A stretch of 18,754 nucleotides of DNA from Asterionellopsis glacialis (taxonomy: Eukaryota > Bacillariophyta > Plagiogrammaphyceae > Rhaphoneidales > Asterionellopsidaceae): the NCBI GenBank assembly GCA_014885115.2, contig WKLE02000775.1:21438-40191 (forward strand). Direction: 5' to 3'. Shown here piece by piece: positions 8,290-16,718 of this stretch. Each line of letters begins with the position of its first letter. Position 1 is the stretch's first letter. A program made the position numbers and the translations under genes. The notes under the pieces are model-generated. The model made no database searches. It was not told the DNA's origin and saw nothing but the letters and a program-made list of their open reading frames with translations.

Positions 8290-8412
8290 TTTTCAGCTTT
8301 TTGAAAAGTAGTCCTCATGATGAGGTGGAATTTCTGGTTTTAGGGCCTATTTAGGCCTCCAAAAAATTCACAGGATTCAGGTTTTCAGGTTTTCAGCTTT
8401 TAGAAAAGTAGT
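8290..8412. repeat. Direct repeats of a TTTTCAG hairpin unit, 100 bp apart
   Basis: A 23-bp unit at 8290-8312 recurs at 8390-8412 with one mismatch (22/23). Each unit begins TTTTCAGCTTTT and ends GAAAAGTAGT, so it carries near-inverted arms (TTTTCA/TGAAAA in the first copy). Between them are TTTTCAG variants (GGTTTTCAGGTTTTCAG at 8380-8396) and GGCCTATTTAGGCC. This looks like the subterminal repeat region of a mobile element rather than coding sequence. Confidence 0.55.
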
Positions 8413-9109
8413 TCACAAAACCTGTTACAAGCCAGTACTTCTGAAGAAAGTTGAGGAATGGACCCCGGAAATGTATAAACTCCAATACCTTACCCCCCAC
8501 TATTTGAGGACCAGATAGGATCCCTTGAACTAGGATCTTCTAGTCTAGAGGTCCTACTGGGAAACCTGTAAAAGATCATAGGACCAGGGATACCTGCACA
8601 AGCTCAGGCTGGTGGCTAATAGGGGTCATTCAAAGCATGACTGATTTGACTAATAAGGAGGACAGAAAGCATGATGAGCTGTACAAAAAGGATGCACCCT
8701 ACACACCATACTTACTAGGACCTAACTGTTACTTTCTGCCCTGTCTTTTCCTCCACCATCTTAGCATTTTTACTGACTCCCCCCATACTAGTACCAGGTA
8801 ATGTTAGCACACCAGATCCAAGTAACAACAGCACTATATCATGCAACAATCAACAGTATAATGAAATACAATGAATAAACCATTCATAAAACATGGCTAT
8901 TCATTGAAATGCCATCATTCATGGCCCTTTATCATCATCATTGCCATTGTATCAAATTCTTTTGATCTTGTGAGTTTCACCAGAGTTGCTCAGTTTATGT
9001 CTGTGTACAAATGTGAGACATTGACCAACTTCTACCTAAGTGAAGCCAAAAAGTTGTCATACTTAGGAAATTGATGACATTTTCTACTAATGTTACTGAA
9101 AATAGTACA

Positions 9110-9960
9110 TACGGTGCACCACCTAAACTAGTAAAAGCAGCTAAATATTATACACCAATGTACTTGTGATCTTGACAGTTGGAAAAGAACAATCATTTAT
9201 ACCTTACTCCACTGGTGTACAACAAGGTGACAACATGGCACCTCTACTTTTCATGGTTCTAATGTTAGCATTTGCTTACACTCCAGAAGAAAAGTGGGAA
9301 GAAGAATGGAATCCGAGTTGCCTCAAGTACAAATTCTTTGGGAAGAGTACACAAGGGTGACTACTAGGCCAAAGTATCAAGGCCAAGGGAACATTATTCA
9401 AATTATTTCACTTACTATATTTAGATGATGGTCTTTTCCTTTTTGAAACAAAAGAAGATAGGACAAAAGCAGCAAATCTGCTCTTCCAACACTTTAAAAT
9501 ATTTGGACCCAAGATGCACATTAGCAGGAACAACAAGAAATCCAAGACAGAAGCTATTTACTTTCCTCCAAGCCTCCTTGAAGAAGAATGCAAAAAAGTA
9601 AACAAAAAGTAAACAAAAAAGAGAAGATATAGGTAGTAGACAGCTACATAAACATGGCCAACAAGTTTAAATACCTAGGATCAGCATGGCTGACAGAAAA
9701 TCTTAAGGATGAAGCACTAACTTGGTTAATTGAATAAATTCTTCAAAAGTAACTTTGTAACACAAGATACAAAAATTAGAATTTACCTAGCAATACCACT
9801 CAACACAGTACTGTGGAGATGCACATCATAGGCATTGATTTCCAAATCAAAAAGGAAACTAGAGGCATTCCATTGCACAAGGTTATAACAACTTCTAGGA
9901 TACAACATTCACCATGTTCAAAAACACTATATTAAGAATTTTGGCGTAAGACTATGGATG
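9110..9960 (+). pseudogene. Non-LTR (LINE-type) reverse transcriptase remnant
   Basis: The translated pieces follow the order of a non-LTR reverse transcriptase. A YGAPPKLV segment begins at 9110. After a frame change near 9164-9170 comes GVQQGDNMAPLLF from 9214, the region 4 signature. The catalytic YLDDG lies at 9418-9432, and HFKIFGPKMHI and KSKTEAIYFPP follow downstream. In other frames come FKYLGS (about 9670) and IYLAIPLNTVLWRC (about 9780), then a LEAF...LLGYNI segment. Disabling changes include the early frameshift, an in-frame TGA at 9358-9360, TAA at 9610-9612, at least two more frame changes before 9760, and stops near 9828 and 9887. The upstream fingers and any endonuclease are missing. 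The element is dead and 5'-truncated, as is typical of LINEs. Family identity is clear; the clade is not. Confidence 0.8.
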
Positions 9961-10404
9961 AGTATGTCAACTATCATTGACGGGATCGACCTCTCAACGC
10001 GAGCCTTGTTATTGACAAGATGCTTACGTACAATGGGGATATTTCGAATAAGTTTCTCGGATGAATCAACGATGACAAGATCGGAGCCATGGGTCACAGT
10101 CTCTGGTGGATCACCACCATCTGTCTAGCTGCTGGAAACACCGAAGATGGTCCTGCCGCAGACTACCGTGTCAAGGTCATTTTGCCCATCCTGCCAGTTG
10201 TTTGGGACAAAGACTCACTTTCAACATTTTCCATCCCAACTAAGGTCTTGAGTGGTTTGTGTGACATCGCTACACAAGGGAAGCCCCCGTTACCAAGTAG
10301 ACATTCAGGGAGCTGGACATTCGAGCTTTAGTAATATCTGTTTCTTTTCATCTATTATCCAGCCTTTGATCGACTCTGGTGTGCTACCTGCAGTTACTGT
10401 TTAA
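9961..10404 (+). other. Unassigned segment after the reverse transcriptase remnant
   Basis: From about 9957 the base composition becomes visibly richer in G and C than the preceding remnant. Two plus-strand frames stay open: one continues the last reverse transcriptase frame to about 10240, and another holds an 80-codon ATG ORF (10089-10331) with GHSLWWITTICLAAG near its start. Neither is recognised. It could be the degenerate C-terminal part of the same element or part of a different insertion. A possible intron (GT at 10331, TTTTTAG ending at 10414) would not join the flanking frames, so I do not call one. Confidence 0.3.
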
Positions 10405-10871
10405 CTCTTTTTAGGTGGTGGTGGCGGCGGTGGTGGATTAGGGTACGATAGAGAATGCACTCCAAATTTACTGGATTGGAACCAGGTTAGCAATCTTACG
10501 ATCACCTGTTCTGCTGCTTTCTTCAAGACTGTGTTCGGAGGAAAGACTGTTCCAAATTTTTCGACTCTTCCTACGCCACGGCAAACAATCCTCCCATAGA
10601 CATGTGGAAGTGTTGGGAAGTTTCGGAGTGTGAGATGGAGGATGAACCGGAAAAGTTTCTTGGTTGTGGTTACACACCTGCTCCAACAGTTACAACTTCT
10701 CCTTCGGAGCCCCCATCCTTCTCACCCTCAACGTATCCCGCAGTTTCAGCTTCTCCGACTCAGCCCCCCACAACAATCTCTGGGGACACTTTACTTTTGA
10801 ATTTTTATTTGGCACGGTTAAGCTTTACTGTTTCTTCCCTTTTCGGGATGCTTTTCCTGATGAGGGATTAG
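10405..10871 (+). pseudogene. Frameshifted Cys-rich, Pro/Ser/Thr-tailed protein fragment
   Basis: One frame opens at 10405 with a run of eight glycines, then LGYDRECTPNLLDWNQVSN and a TCSAAFFKTVFGGKTVPNF segment, and stops near 10597. A second frame picks up the sense at a run of five T's around 10555-10560: FFDSSYATANNPPIDMWKCW, EVSECEMEDEPEKFLGCGYTP, then a Pro/Ser/Thr-rich stretch (about 10675-10785) and a hydrophobic end at 10871. Inserting one T in the T-run would join them, so this is either a one-base deletion in a real gene or a sequencing error. Pro/Ser/Thr-rich tails are common in secreted or wall-associated diatom proteins. No start codon or upstream exon was found, so it may be a 5'-truncated remnant. 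The family is not recognised. Confidence 0.4.
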
Positions 10872-11331
10872 ATCTTAAACTATAACATAAACTATAGGAA
10901 GCAAGATCGTAATTACGCCTCGCACCCACTGAAAAATGTCTGGTTAGAAGAATTTCGAAATTTTACAGCATGTATACGTTGTATCTTCACAATAAATCAT
11001 TTTCTATACAGTACATCACTCTTGACGAATATCTGGAATGCAAAAACGCGTTTTTGCCAGCATGAGATAGACTCAAATCCGAATACTGCGAGTGGAAAGT
11101 GGCGTCAAACCCTTGGAATCAAAATCATAACCCGATTTAGACTTAAAGCAAAATCAAAGGTTGAATGTACCATTGAGCAAACTGCTCTTTCGACAATGCG
11201 TTGCACCTTAAATCTGCATGAGGATTTTCCCATTCGATTTGTGTGCCCATTTCAAACAGGTATTTTTTTGCTGAAAACTATGTGAGCATCCCATCCAATG
11301 AAATAAATGAAAAATTCTAAAATACCTCAAA
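10872..11331. other. Intergenic region downstream of the EF-hand gene
   Basis: AT-rich sequence with several AATAAA motifs (about 10990 and 11301). An open stretch at 11022-11285 starts only at TTG and resembles nothing. It should hold the 3' UTR of the minus-strand EF-hand gene, which stops at 11332. Confidence 0.35.
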
Positions 11332-12894
11332 TCATTTGCTAAGTTTGATTTCTTCATTGGCAAGATTATCCATCAAAATAGACCATGAAGAAGATCTGTT
11401 TGATTTCCGTGCAAATGAAATCTGATTTATTATAGTATGTCCCCAATCTTCCCTTTCGATGGTCTTTTCCGGACTATGGTTACCTTTTATCAACGTTTGC
11501 ATATACATAAAATCGACCAATGTACTGACATGAACCCCGACCTCATCGGTAAATTTCATCAGCATTTTTTCACATTGGTCGATTGACATGGTCTGAACAC
11601 TTGCTTCATTTTCTTGGTTCTTTTCCATTTTTGATATTATCTCTAACATCCTCTTATCACAGCCCTTTGATTCGTGATACATTCGTAATCCCGAGAATAG
11701 TTTAGAAGTGTGTAGTGTTTCGTGGCTGCCTTCTTTCCACAAATTGAACAAATGCTTTACTCGCTTCTTGTCTTCGTTACACATTTCCCAATCATTATTT
11801 GTGTTGTTCAGCTTGCGTTGTAATGGCGACCACGAAGTGGTGGTCTCGAATTCATTCTTTTCCGACTCCTCGACTGTACCTTGACACAATTGAGCAGTCA
11901 TTATATCAAGGAGGAAATCTATATCAAGGTTATTCAAATATGCACACACAACCTTTTCAAAAAAATCCGAAAAATCGGTAAAACCAAAATTCATCGTGAA
12001 CAATTTCTTTTCCTTGTCGTCTTCAACTATTGACAGCATCATCTGGAAATCATCCTCCATGTTATTAGAAACCGCTGACATTGCTTCAAAAACATGGGCG
12101 AATTCCACACGTCCTTCTTCATCTCCGGGAAATGTAATTTGGATCAATTGGAAAACAATGTAAAGACGGACCCTATCTTTCATGCTGATTTTCGTAGAGC
12201 TAGATTCGTCATCACCGAGGACGTCTGTGAATTCATCTATAATGAATGAACCACTATACAACGATGTTATTTCCGCGACCAGGTAGAATGCAACGTTTTC
12301 AACTGATTTCTCTAAAAAGTCTACCATGGAAATAACAAAGTCGCCAAATTCTTCATAATCCAAGCATCCATCTCCATCACTGTCGTTTGCATTAACTGTT
12401 AGTTCAGCAGCACGGAGTGCTTCTTCGGAAGAGGCGGCGTCCCTTTTGCCTCCTCGTATTAATTGGAGGATATTGGCAAGTTCATGCAGACTTACATTTT
12501 TGCTATCATCCGAATCAACCAATTTAAATGTAAGATACAACAACGTATCGACGTCCATTTTGTTCAATGTTTGCATGAGCCCATGCTGTGCCTTAGCATT
12601 GAGTGCCTCGATTTTTGTCTTTAGTTGTTTGTATTCTCTTGCTTTGTCACCAAATTTGTCATCTTGTTCGGCATTGTAGGCCCTTTCAGTTACAGAGATC
12701 AATGCAACTTCCGCAGCACGTCTACGTGCAACAAACTGAAGTGCTTCTTTCAGAACTGGATCATCTTTGACTAAGTATTCACTTGATGTCGAAGTGTTCC
12801 CAGACCTATCTAAAGGGGAATCACCGTCATTGACCTGAAGAGGTTCTTGTTGCTCTGGGATAATATCATTGACATCAGTAGCTACACCTGCCAT
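11332..12894 (-). CDS. EF-hand calcium-binding protein, function unknown
   Basis: A 520-aa intronless protein. The first ATG is at 12894; the frame is open a little further only to a TTG, and a TAG follows upstream at 12925-12927. Two EF-hand loops are visible. The first runs over residues 127-138 (D-S-D-D-S-K-N-V-S-L-H-E), with acidic or polar ligands at positions 1, 3, 5 and 7 and Glu at 12, but Lys instead of Gly at 6. The second, residues 171-182 (D-S-D-G-D-G-C-L-D-Y-E-E), is fully canonical. They form one paired calcium module after a charged, helix-prone segment (about 47-115). The remaining roughly 330 residues are acidic and helix-rich with no domain I recognise. No signal peptide or membrane segment is seen, so it is probably cytosolic or nuclear, acting as a calcium sensor or buffer. 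It is divergent with the pseudouridine synthase gene. Confidence 0.8.
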   Translation of the reverse strand: MAGVATDVNDIIPEQQEPLQVNDGDSPLDRSGNTSTSSEYLVKDDPVLKEALQFVARRRAAEVALISVTERAYNAEQDDKFGDKAREYKQLKTKIEALNAKAQHGLMQTLNKMDVDTLLYLTFKLVDSDDSKNVSLHELANILQLIRGGKRDAASSEEALRAAELTVNANDSDGDGCLDYEEFGDFVISMVDFLEKSVENVAFYLVAEITSLYSGSFIIDEFTDVLGDDESSSTKISMKDRVRLYIVFQLIQITFPGDEEGRVEFAHVFEAMSAVSNNMEDDFQMMLSIVEDDKEKKLFTMNFGFTDFSDFFEKVVCAYLNNLDIDFLLDIMTAQLCQGTVEESEKNEFETTTSWSPLQRKLNNTNNDWEMCNEDKKRVKHLFNLWKEGSHETLHTSKLFSGLRMYHESKGCDKRMLEIISKMEKNQENEASVQTMSIDQCEKMLMKFTDEVGVHVSTLVDFMYMQTLIKGNHSPEKTIEREDWGHTIINQISFARKSNRSSSWSILMDNLANEEIKLSK

Positions 12895-13770
12895 ACTGCC
12901 CAAATCACAAGAAAGCTGTTTGTCCTACTGTTGCGATGATTTCTCCATATGTAGTCTTACAATATCGTCTTTTGCTCACAGCAGATGTGTCGTCAGAAAT
13001 AGTTTCACTGCAACCGCAGGTATGTGTCCTGACAAGTTAACTTTTACAATGTGCTACCTCCGTTTGTCATATTCCTAGTCCTCTCATCTCTGGAGAGAGA
13101 GGCTCTCATAATGTATACCAGAGTCCTTTCTAACCAAAAACTATCATCAGGTAAGTACCAGCCGAGATAAAACCATATCCAATCAATTACATCCTATAAT
13201 TAGTATTGGCACGTTGCACTTAGTGATTAATGTTCTGATCTCTGACGAGGTTTATATAGGTTGCCCCTTCATAGTGAACCAGATAAATAGCTAAATACTA
13301 TTTATGAGATTGCGTATATTTCGAAATAATTGCATACAATAAATAATATTATTTCGAATGTTTACAAGACCATAAAATTCAGCAAAGGTACATCTTTTCT
13401 AATATGTACCTGGTACAGTACCACCAGTACCAAGTTCACGCTCGCCGTTTGGGCTCTACATAAGCCAAACTCTGTTATGTATTTTCAGTCCAACGTCGAC
13501 GAACTCAGCGCATCCCGAATAATATTGTATTCAATGATGGCAAGGGCACGCGTTGTCTGCGCGCTCGAACGTTGTGTCCATCGATCGCACACATCAACAT
13601 CATGGGAGATAAACAGGAATTCTTTCTTCACACACACGCATCTCACTTCTCACACCCCATGTCCTTCATCACGTGACGATAGATTAACTAAATTCCATTC
13701 TTGAACGATACCAGAAACTGTATCACTTACTACATATTATTTTGTTGTTGAAGTATACATATCTTCCTCC
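12895..13770. promoter_or_regulatory. Divergent upstream region of the EF-hand and RluD-like genes
   Basis: This 876-bp region serves two divergently read genes. A TATATAAA on the minus strand lies at about 13252-13259. An inverted repeat, TTCGAAATAAT/ATTATTTCGAA, sits at 13320-13358. A palindromic GTACCTGGTAC is at 13406-13416, followed by more GTACC-type repeats. The open stretch 13330-13704 starts at TTG and is composed of this non-coding sequence. Confidence 0.45.
13320..13358. repeat. 11-bp perfect inverted repeat
   Basis: TTCGAAATAAT at 13320-13330 and ATTATTTCGAA at 13348-13358 flank a 17-nt spacer. They could form a hairpin or bind a dimeric regulator. Each arm also contains TTCGAA, itself a 6-bp palindrome. 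Confidence 0.55.
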
Positions 13771-15258
13771 ATGCTAGTTTGGAGAAAAATTCCTTTGATC
13801 TCTGTGATCATAGTGTATAGTTGTGTTGGTCAACAGAACCTCGTCACTACTGCAGTCTTTGCGTTTACTACTGTTGTTCCGTGCTTAGATCAAGGACCAA
13901 TTCGGCCTTCAACATGTTGTTTCGCTAAACCACCACCAAACAGTCTTTTCAACTTAGAAGAAATTGAAGCTTTTGAAGAGCAATTAGACCAACAGACTGC
14001 AGAAATTGATTCTTCAACTTCTGTGGAAAAATACAATGATGAATTTGATGAAGACGATCTTCACGTAGACACAGCTGCAACAGGGGAGACAGAAAACGTC
14101 AAAACCTTCACGGTACCACCAGAGCTAAACAACAAACGAATTGATGCTGTTATTGCAGTGTTGGAACCAAAGATGTCACGATCTCATTGTGGAACATTGG
14201 TAACAGAAGGGTATGTCCATGTTTTAGATGGAAACCACGGCGACAAGGGTAGTGTATTGGATCGTAAATCTGCAAAAATCAAGGCGGGCACAGTGTTACG
14301 TATTCAGTTTCCTTCAGAAGAAAAACCGACTGAAATTGTGGCACAAGATTTGCCCCTACAGATTTTGTTTGAGGATGAGCATATGATTGTACTTAATAAG
14401 GCTGCAGATATGGTTGTCCATCCTGCTGCAGGAAATTGGGATGGTACAGTTGTTAACGCATTAGCTTATTACCTGGCAAATCAAAGTCCATTTGGAAGAG
14501 GTGATTTTGTGGGACAGGATGGTAACATCAATGCGGACGAAGCAGCTGGTATTGATGTCGATGGAACTGATGGAGAAACAGTGTCCTGTCGTCCAGGGAT
14601 TGTCCATAGGTTAGATAAAGGTACGACAGGTGTACTAGTAGTTGCAAAAACAAAATCGTCATTAGCAGCTTTGTCAGAAGCATTCGCAGCAAGAAGGGTG
14701 AAAAAAACATACCTTGCAGTAACAGTAGGAAATCCAGGGAAACTTGTTAAAATTGACAAACCCATTGGTCGGCATCCTATCCATCGGCAGCGAATGCGTG
14801 TTGTTCCTGACCCTCACCGAAAAAATAGTAGTGGTATGGCACCTAAAGATAGAATGAGAGTCTCTGAAGGGTCACCGTCACAAACTGGACGTCGTGCACT
14901 TTCGTTTGTTGATACACTGGCATTTGACGGCAAGTTAAGTGTCGTACAAGTTCGTATCGAAACAGGCAGGACGCACCAGATTCGTGTTCATCTACAAGAT
15001 AGACATACACCTATCTATGGAGATGATGTCTACGGCCTAGGAGATTGGAACAAACGTTTATATAAAACACACAAAATTGAACGTCCGCTTCTGCATGCCT
15101 ATTCTCTAGAAATTGCCCATCCAGTTACAGGTGAACCAATGTCATTCCAAGCACCCATGGCAGATGACATGATGCAAATAGCAAGGAATATTTGGCCTCA
15201 GGGTAATGACGAACGACCTGATCTATTCCCTGCTACTACTGAAAATCGCAAAGAGTAA
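13771..15258 (+). CDS. RluD-like pseudouridine synthase, probably plastid-targeted
   Basis: A 495-aa protein of the RsuA/RluA superfamily, which converts specific uridines of rRNA or tRNA to pseudouridine. An S4-type RNA-binding domain lies at about 114-180 (NKRIDAVIAVLEPKMSRSHC onward). The catalytic domain has the hallmark HRLDKGTTGVLVVAKT (279-294) with nucleophile D282, the KKTYLAV strand, and GRTHQIRVH (399-407) near the active site. Two insertions relative to bacterial RluD lie at about 238-272 and 348-372. The N-terminus is hydrophobic (residues 7-20) and ends in A-V-F-A followed by F32; phenylalanine after a signal-peptide cleavage site is the diatom plastid-import signature (ASAFAP). 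A Pro/Ser-containing stretch follows as a transit-peptide-like segment. The likely substrate is therefore plastid rRNA, by inference. An AATAAA at about 15343 follows the stop by some 85 bp. Its 3' end faces the USP gene. Confidence 0.92.
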   Translation: MLVWRKIPLISVIIVYSCVGQQNLVTTAVFAFTTVVPCLDQGPIRPSTCCFAKPPPNSLFNLEEIEAFEEQLDQQTAEIDSSTSVEKYNDEFDEDDLHVDTAATGETENVKTFTVPPELNNKRIDAVIAVLEPKMSRSHCGTLVTEGYVHVLDGNHGDKGSVLDRKSAKIKAGTVLRIQFPSEEKPTEIVAQDLPLQILFEDEHMIVLNKAADMVVHPAAGNWDGTVVNALAYYLANQSPFGRGDFVGQDGNINADEAAGIDVDGTDGETVSCRPGIVHRLDKGTTGVLVVAKTKSSLAALSEAFAARRVKKTYLAVTVGNPGKLVKIDKPIGRHPIHRQRMRVVPDPHRKNSSGMAPKDRMRVSEGSPSQTGRRALSFVDTLAFDGKLSVVQVRIETGRTHQIRVHLQDRHTPIYGDDVYGLGDWNKRLYKTHKIERPLLHAYSLEIAHPVTGEPMSFQAPMADDMMQIARNIWPQGNDERPDLFPATTENRKE

Positions 15259-15470
15259 TTTTAAAATATAGTTAATAGTTATAGCTACTATAGAATTGAG
15301 TGAAGCGTTTGCAACTAATCGACAGATGAGGTATTTTTTTTAAATAAAAGTGCAATTCAAATGAATCATGCTCGATCCTAAAATATTTTGAACCCTTGAT
15401 ATTCTGAGAATCATTCCACCAATCGCATATTTATTTCTTCCTAGAATACGTTAGCACAATGAAATTCCTC

Positions 15471-16718
15471 CTACTCCATAGCGTCGTCATCGTGACACCA
15501 CAACATTGGAATATCAGTTCTTCTTGCATATTGTAACATGTACGCACTGCTTGTACGTCCACCCCATCCAAACGAACCACCGCCTCCAAAGAGACGGTTA
15601 AGAAAACCACCCTGTTTCTTTTCACCAGAAGGCAACGATGATTTTCCTCCAAATGCATCCATGGCAACTTCCTTATATTTCACTTCTGTTATTTCTCCAT
15701 CATTACAGCGGTACCAGGTTTTACTCTGAACATCTGGACGGACATACGCATAGTAATGTCCAGAACCATATTCCCCAACATGAATAACTACGGATTGTAA
15801 GTCATAAATTGCCATGGCTTTTTCGTCTTCTTGTACGTCAGTACATACACTTGACAAATTCAAAACCTTTGGAAATTTAAATCGATCATTCTTTTTGCTC
15901 ATAATGTCTGTTTGCCAATCATATTGAAATCGTTTTAAATGCAATTGGAGGATAGAAGGTAAACCATGTACATGTAATGAACACCCCTTTAGCGCATCAA
16001 CTTTATCGGCACCCTTTTCGGGTCTCCAACCATTCCCCTCTTCTTCACTTAGTAGTTCAGGTGTACCAAATAAACTTTGAAGTGACGTCACAACAGATGG
16101 ACTTGTAACATCTAATGACAAATCTAAGAATGGTTCTTCACGTCGTTTTTGTCTTCCACTTCCATCTATTGCAGCAATGTAATCTTCAAAAGAACCTTGG
16201 TATAAATCAACCAATGATGGCAACTGTAAGGTAGGTAATAATAATTTCCAAAATTCTTGCGAATCTTGTTGTTCATAAACAGGTATACCCAATGCTTGTG
16301 TCAATACTCGAGGATTAACAGGAACAGGAAAACTTCTATCATTGGATGCTTTTTCCATTTGTTGGAATACATATTGTAAAGCTTGTAAGCCAATACTCAT
16401 CGACGCTGGTGCGTCTTCCATTTCTTGTTCTTCATCTTCGCATGCTTCGGGTGCTGCAGTAGCTGTCGTAATGAGTTGTCGAATTTTAGGAATATGATAT
16501 GCACATTGAAGTTGAGCATTCATATAGCACGTATTTCCCAAGTTCTGCAATCCAGTTGAAACTAATATATGTTTACTGGGAGTAGCAGCTGCAGCAAGTG
16601 CAACCGAAGATGATGTCGTGCATGCTGCGATAATAACTACAAGGAAACTCAAAAGTGTTGAAGGATGATAATTAGTGCTACGAAGAGCAGGTGCTGTTCG
16701 ACCTTGTTGAAGAATCAT
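15471..16718 (-). CDS. Ubiquitin-specific protease (C19) with N-terminal signal peptide or anchor
   Basis: A 415-aa cysteine protease that removes ubiquitin or a ubiquitin-like protein. The catalytic residues are all present: GLQNLGNTCYMN (56-67) with oxyanion N59 and nucleophile C64, the QQDSQEFWKLLL box (150-161), LQLHLKRF (257-264), and GHYYAYV with H321, followed by YRCNDGEI with D340. The layout resembles the USP7/USP47 type. The paired CxxC zinc-ribbon cysteines of many USPs are absent, and a Gly-rich insert (about 370-387) sits before the last strand. Unusually for a USP, residues about 21-42 form a hydrophobic segment ending in Ala-rich sequence, like a secretory signal peptide (cleavage plausible near VALA/AAA), only about 15 residues before the catalytic domain. 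It could equally be a membrane anchor. The first in-frame ATG after an upstream stop is used. Divergent with CPI1. Confidence 0.9.
   Translation of the reverse strand: MILQQGRTAPALRSTNYHPSTLLSFLVVIIAACTTSSSVALAAAATPSKHILVSTGLQNLGNTCYMNAQLQCAYHIPKIRQLITTATAAPEACEDEEQEMEDAPASMSIGLQALQYVFQQMEKASNDRSFPVPVNPRVLTQALGIPVYEQQDSQEFWKLLLPTLQLPSLVDLYQGSFEDYIAAIDGSGRQKRREEPFLDLSLDVTSPSVVTSLQSLFGTPELLSEEEGNGWRPEKGADKVDALKGCSLHVHGLPSILQLHLKRFQYDWQTDIMSKKNDRFKFPKVLNLSSVCTDVQEDEKAMAIYDLQSVVIHVGEYGSGHYYAYVRPDVQSKTWYRCNDGEITEVKYKEVAMDAFGGKSSLPSGEKKQGGFLNRLFGGGGSFGWGGRTSSAYMLQYARRTDIPMLWCHDDDAME

Larger units (their letters stand above)
7951..9109. other. Repeat-rich, gene-poor transposon debris
   Basis: No intact gene. 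On the minus strand a short open stretch carries a 21-bp tandem repeat (8073-8113) and may be an upstream remnant of the adjacent transposon ORF. A 10-bp inverted repeat and TTTTCAG-rich direct repeats lie at 8227-8412. From 8430 to 8870 the sequence is less AT-rich and contains TAGGACC-type motifs, including the 9-mer TAGGACCTA at 8716-8724, whose reverse complement TAGGTCCTA is at 4313-4321. A TACCAGGTA copy is at 8792-8800. The open stretch 8871-9074 resembles nothing recognised. Confidence 0.4.

Noticed and set aside
8871..9074. Possible N-terminal part of the reverse transcriptase
   Set aside because: Its translation does not match the expected residues before the YGAPP segment, and stops and a different frame separate it from the remnant.
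10331..10414. Intron joining the 10089-10330 open frame to the Gly-rich frame
   Set aside because: GT and TTTTTAG borders exist with a plausible 84-bp length, but the join creates a stop codon, so the frames do not fit.
11022..11285. 87-codon plus-strand open frame next to the EF-hand gene
   Set aside because: It starts at TTG, has no recognisable content, and lies opposite the expected 3' UTR of the minus-strand gene.
6475..11331. tRNA genes or a CRISPR-like array in the gene-poor region
   Set aside because: No cloverleaf signature or regular spaced repeat was seen. The repeats present are few, short and unevenly spaced, and the DNA is eukaryotic.
13330..13704. 124-codon plus-strand open frame before the RluD-like gene
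   Set aside because: It starts at TTG and runs through an inverted repeat and palindromes; promoter-like, not coding.
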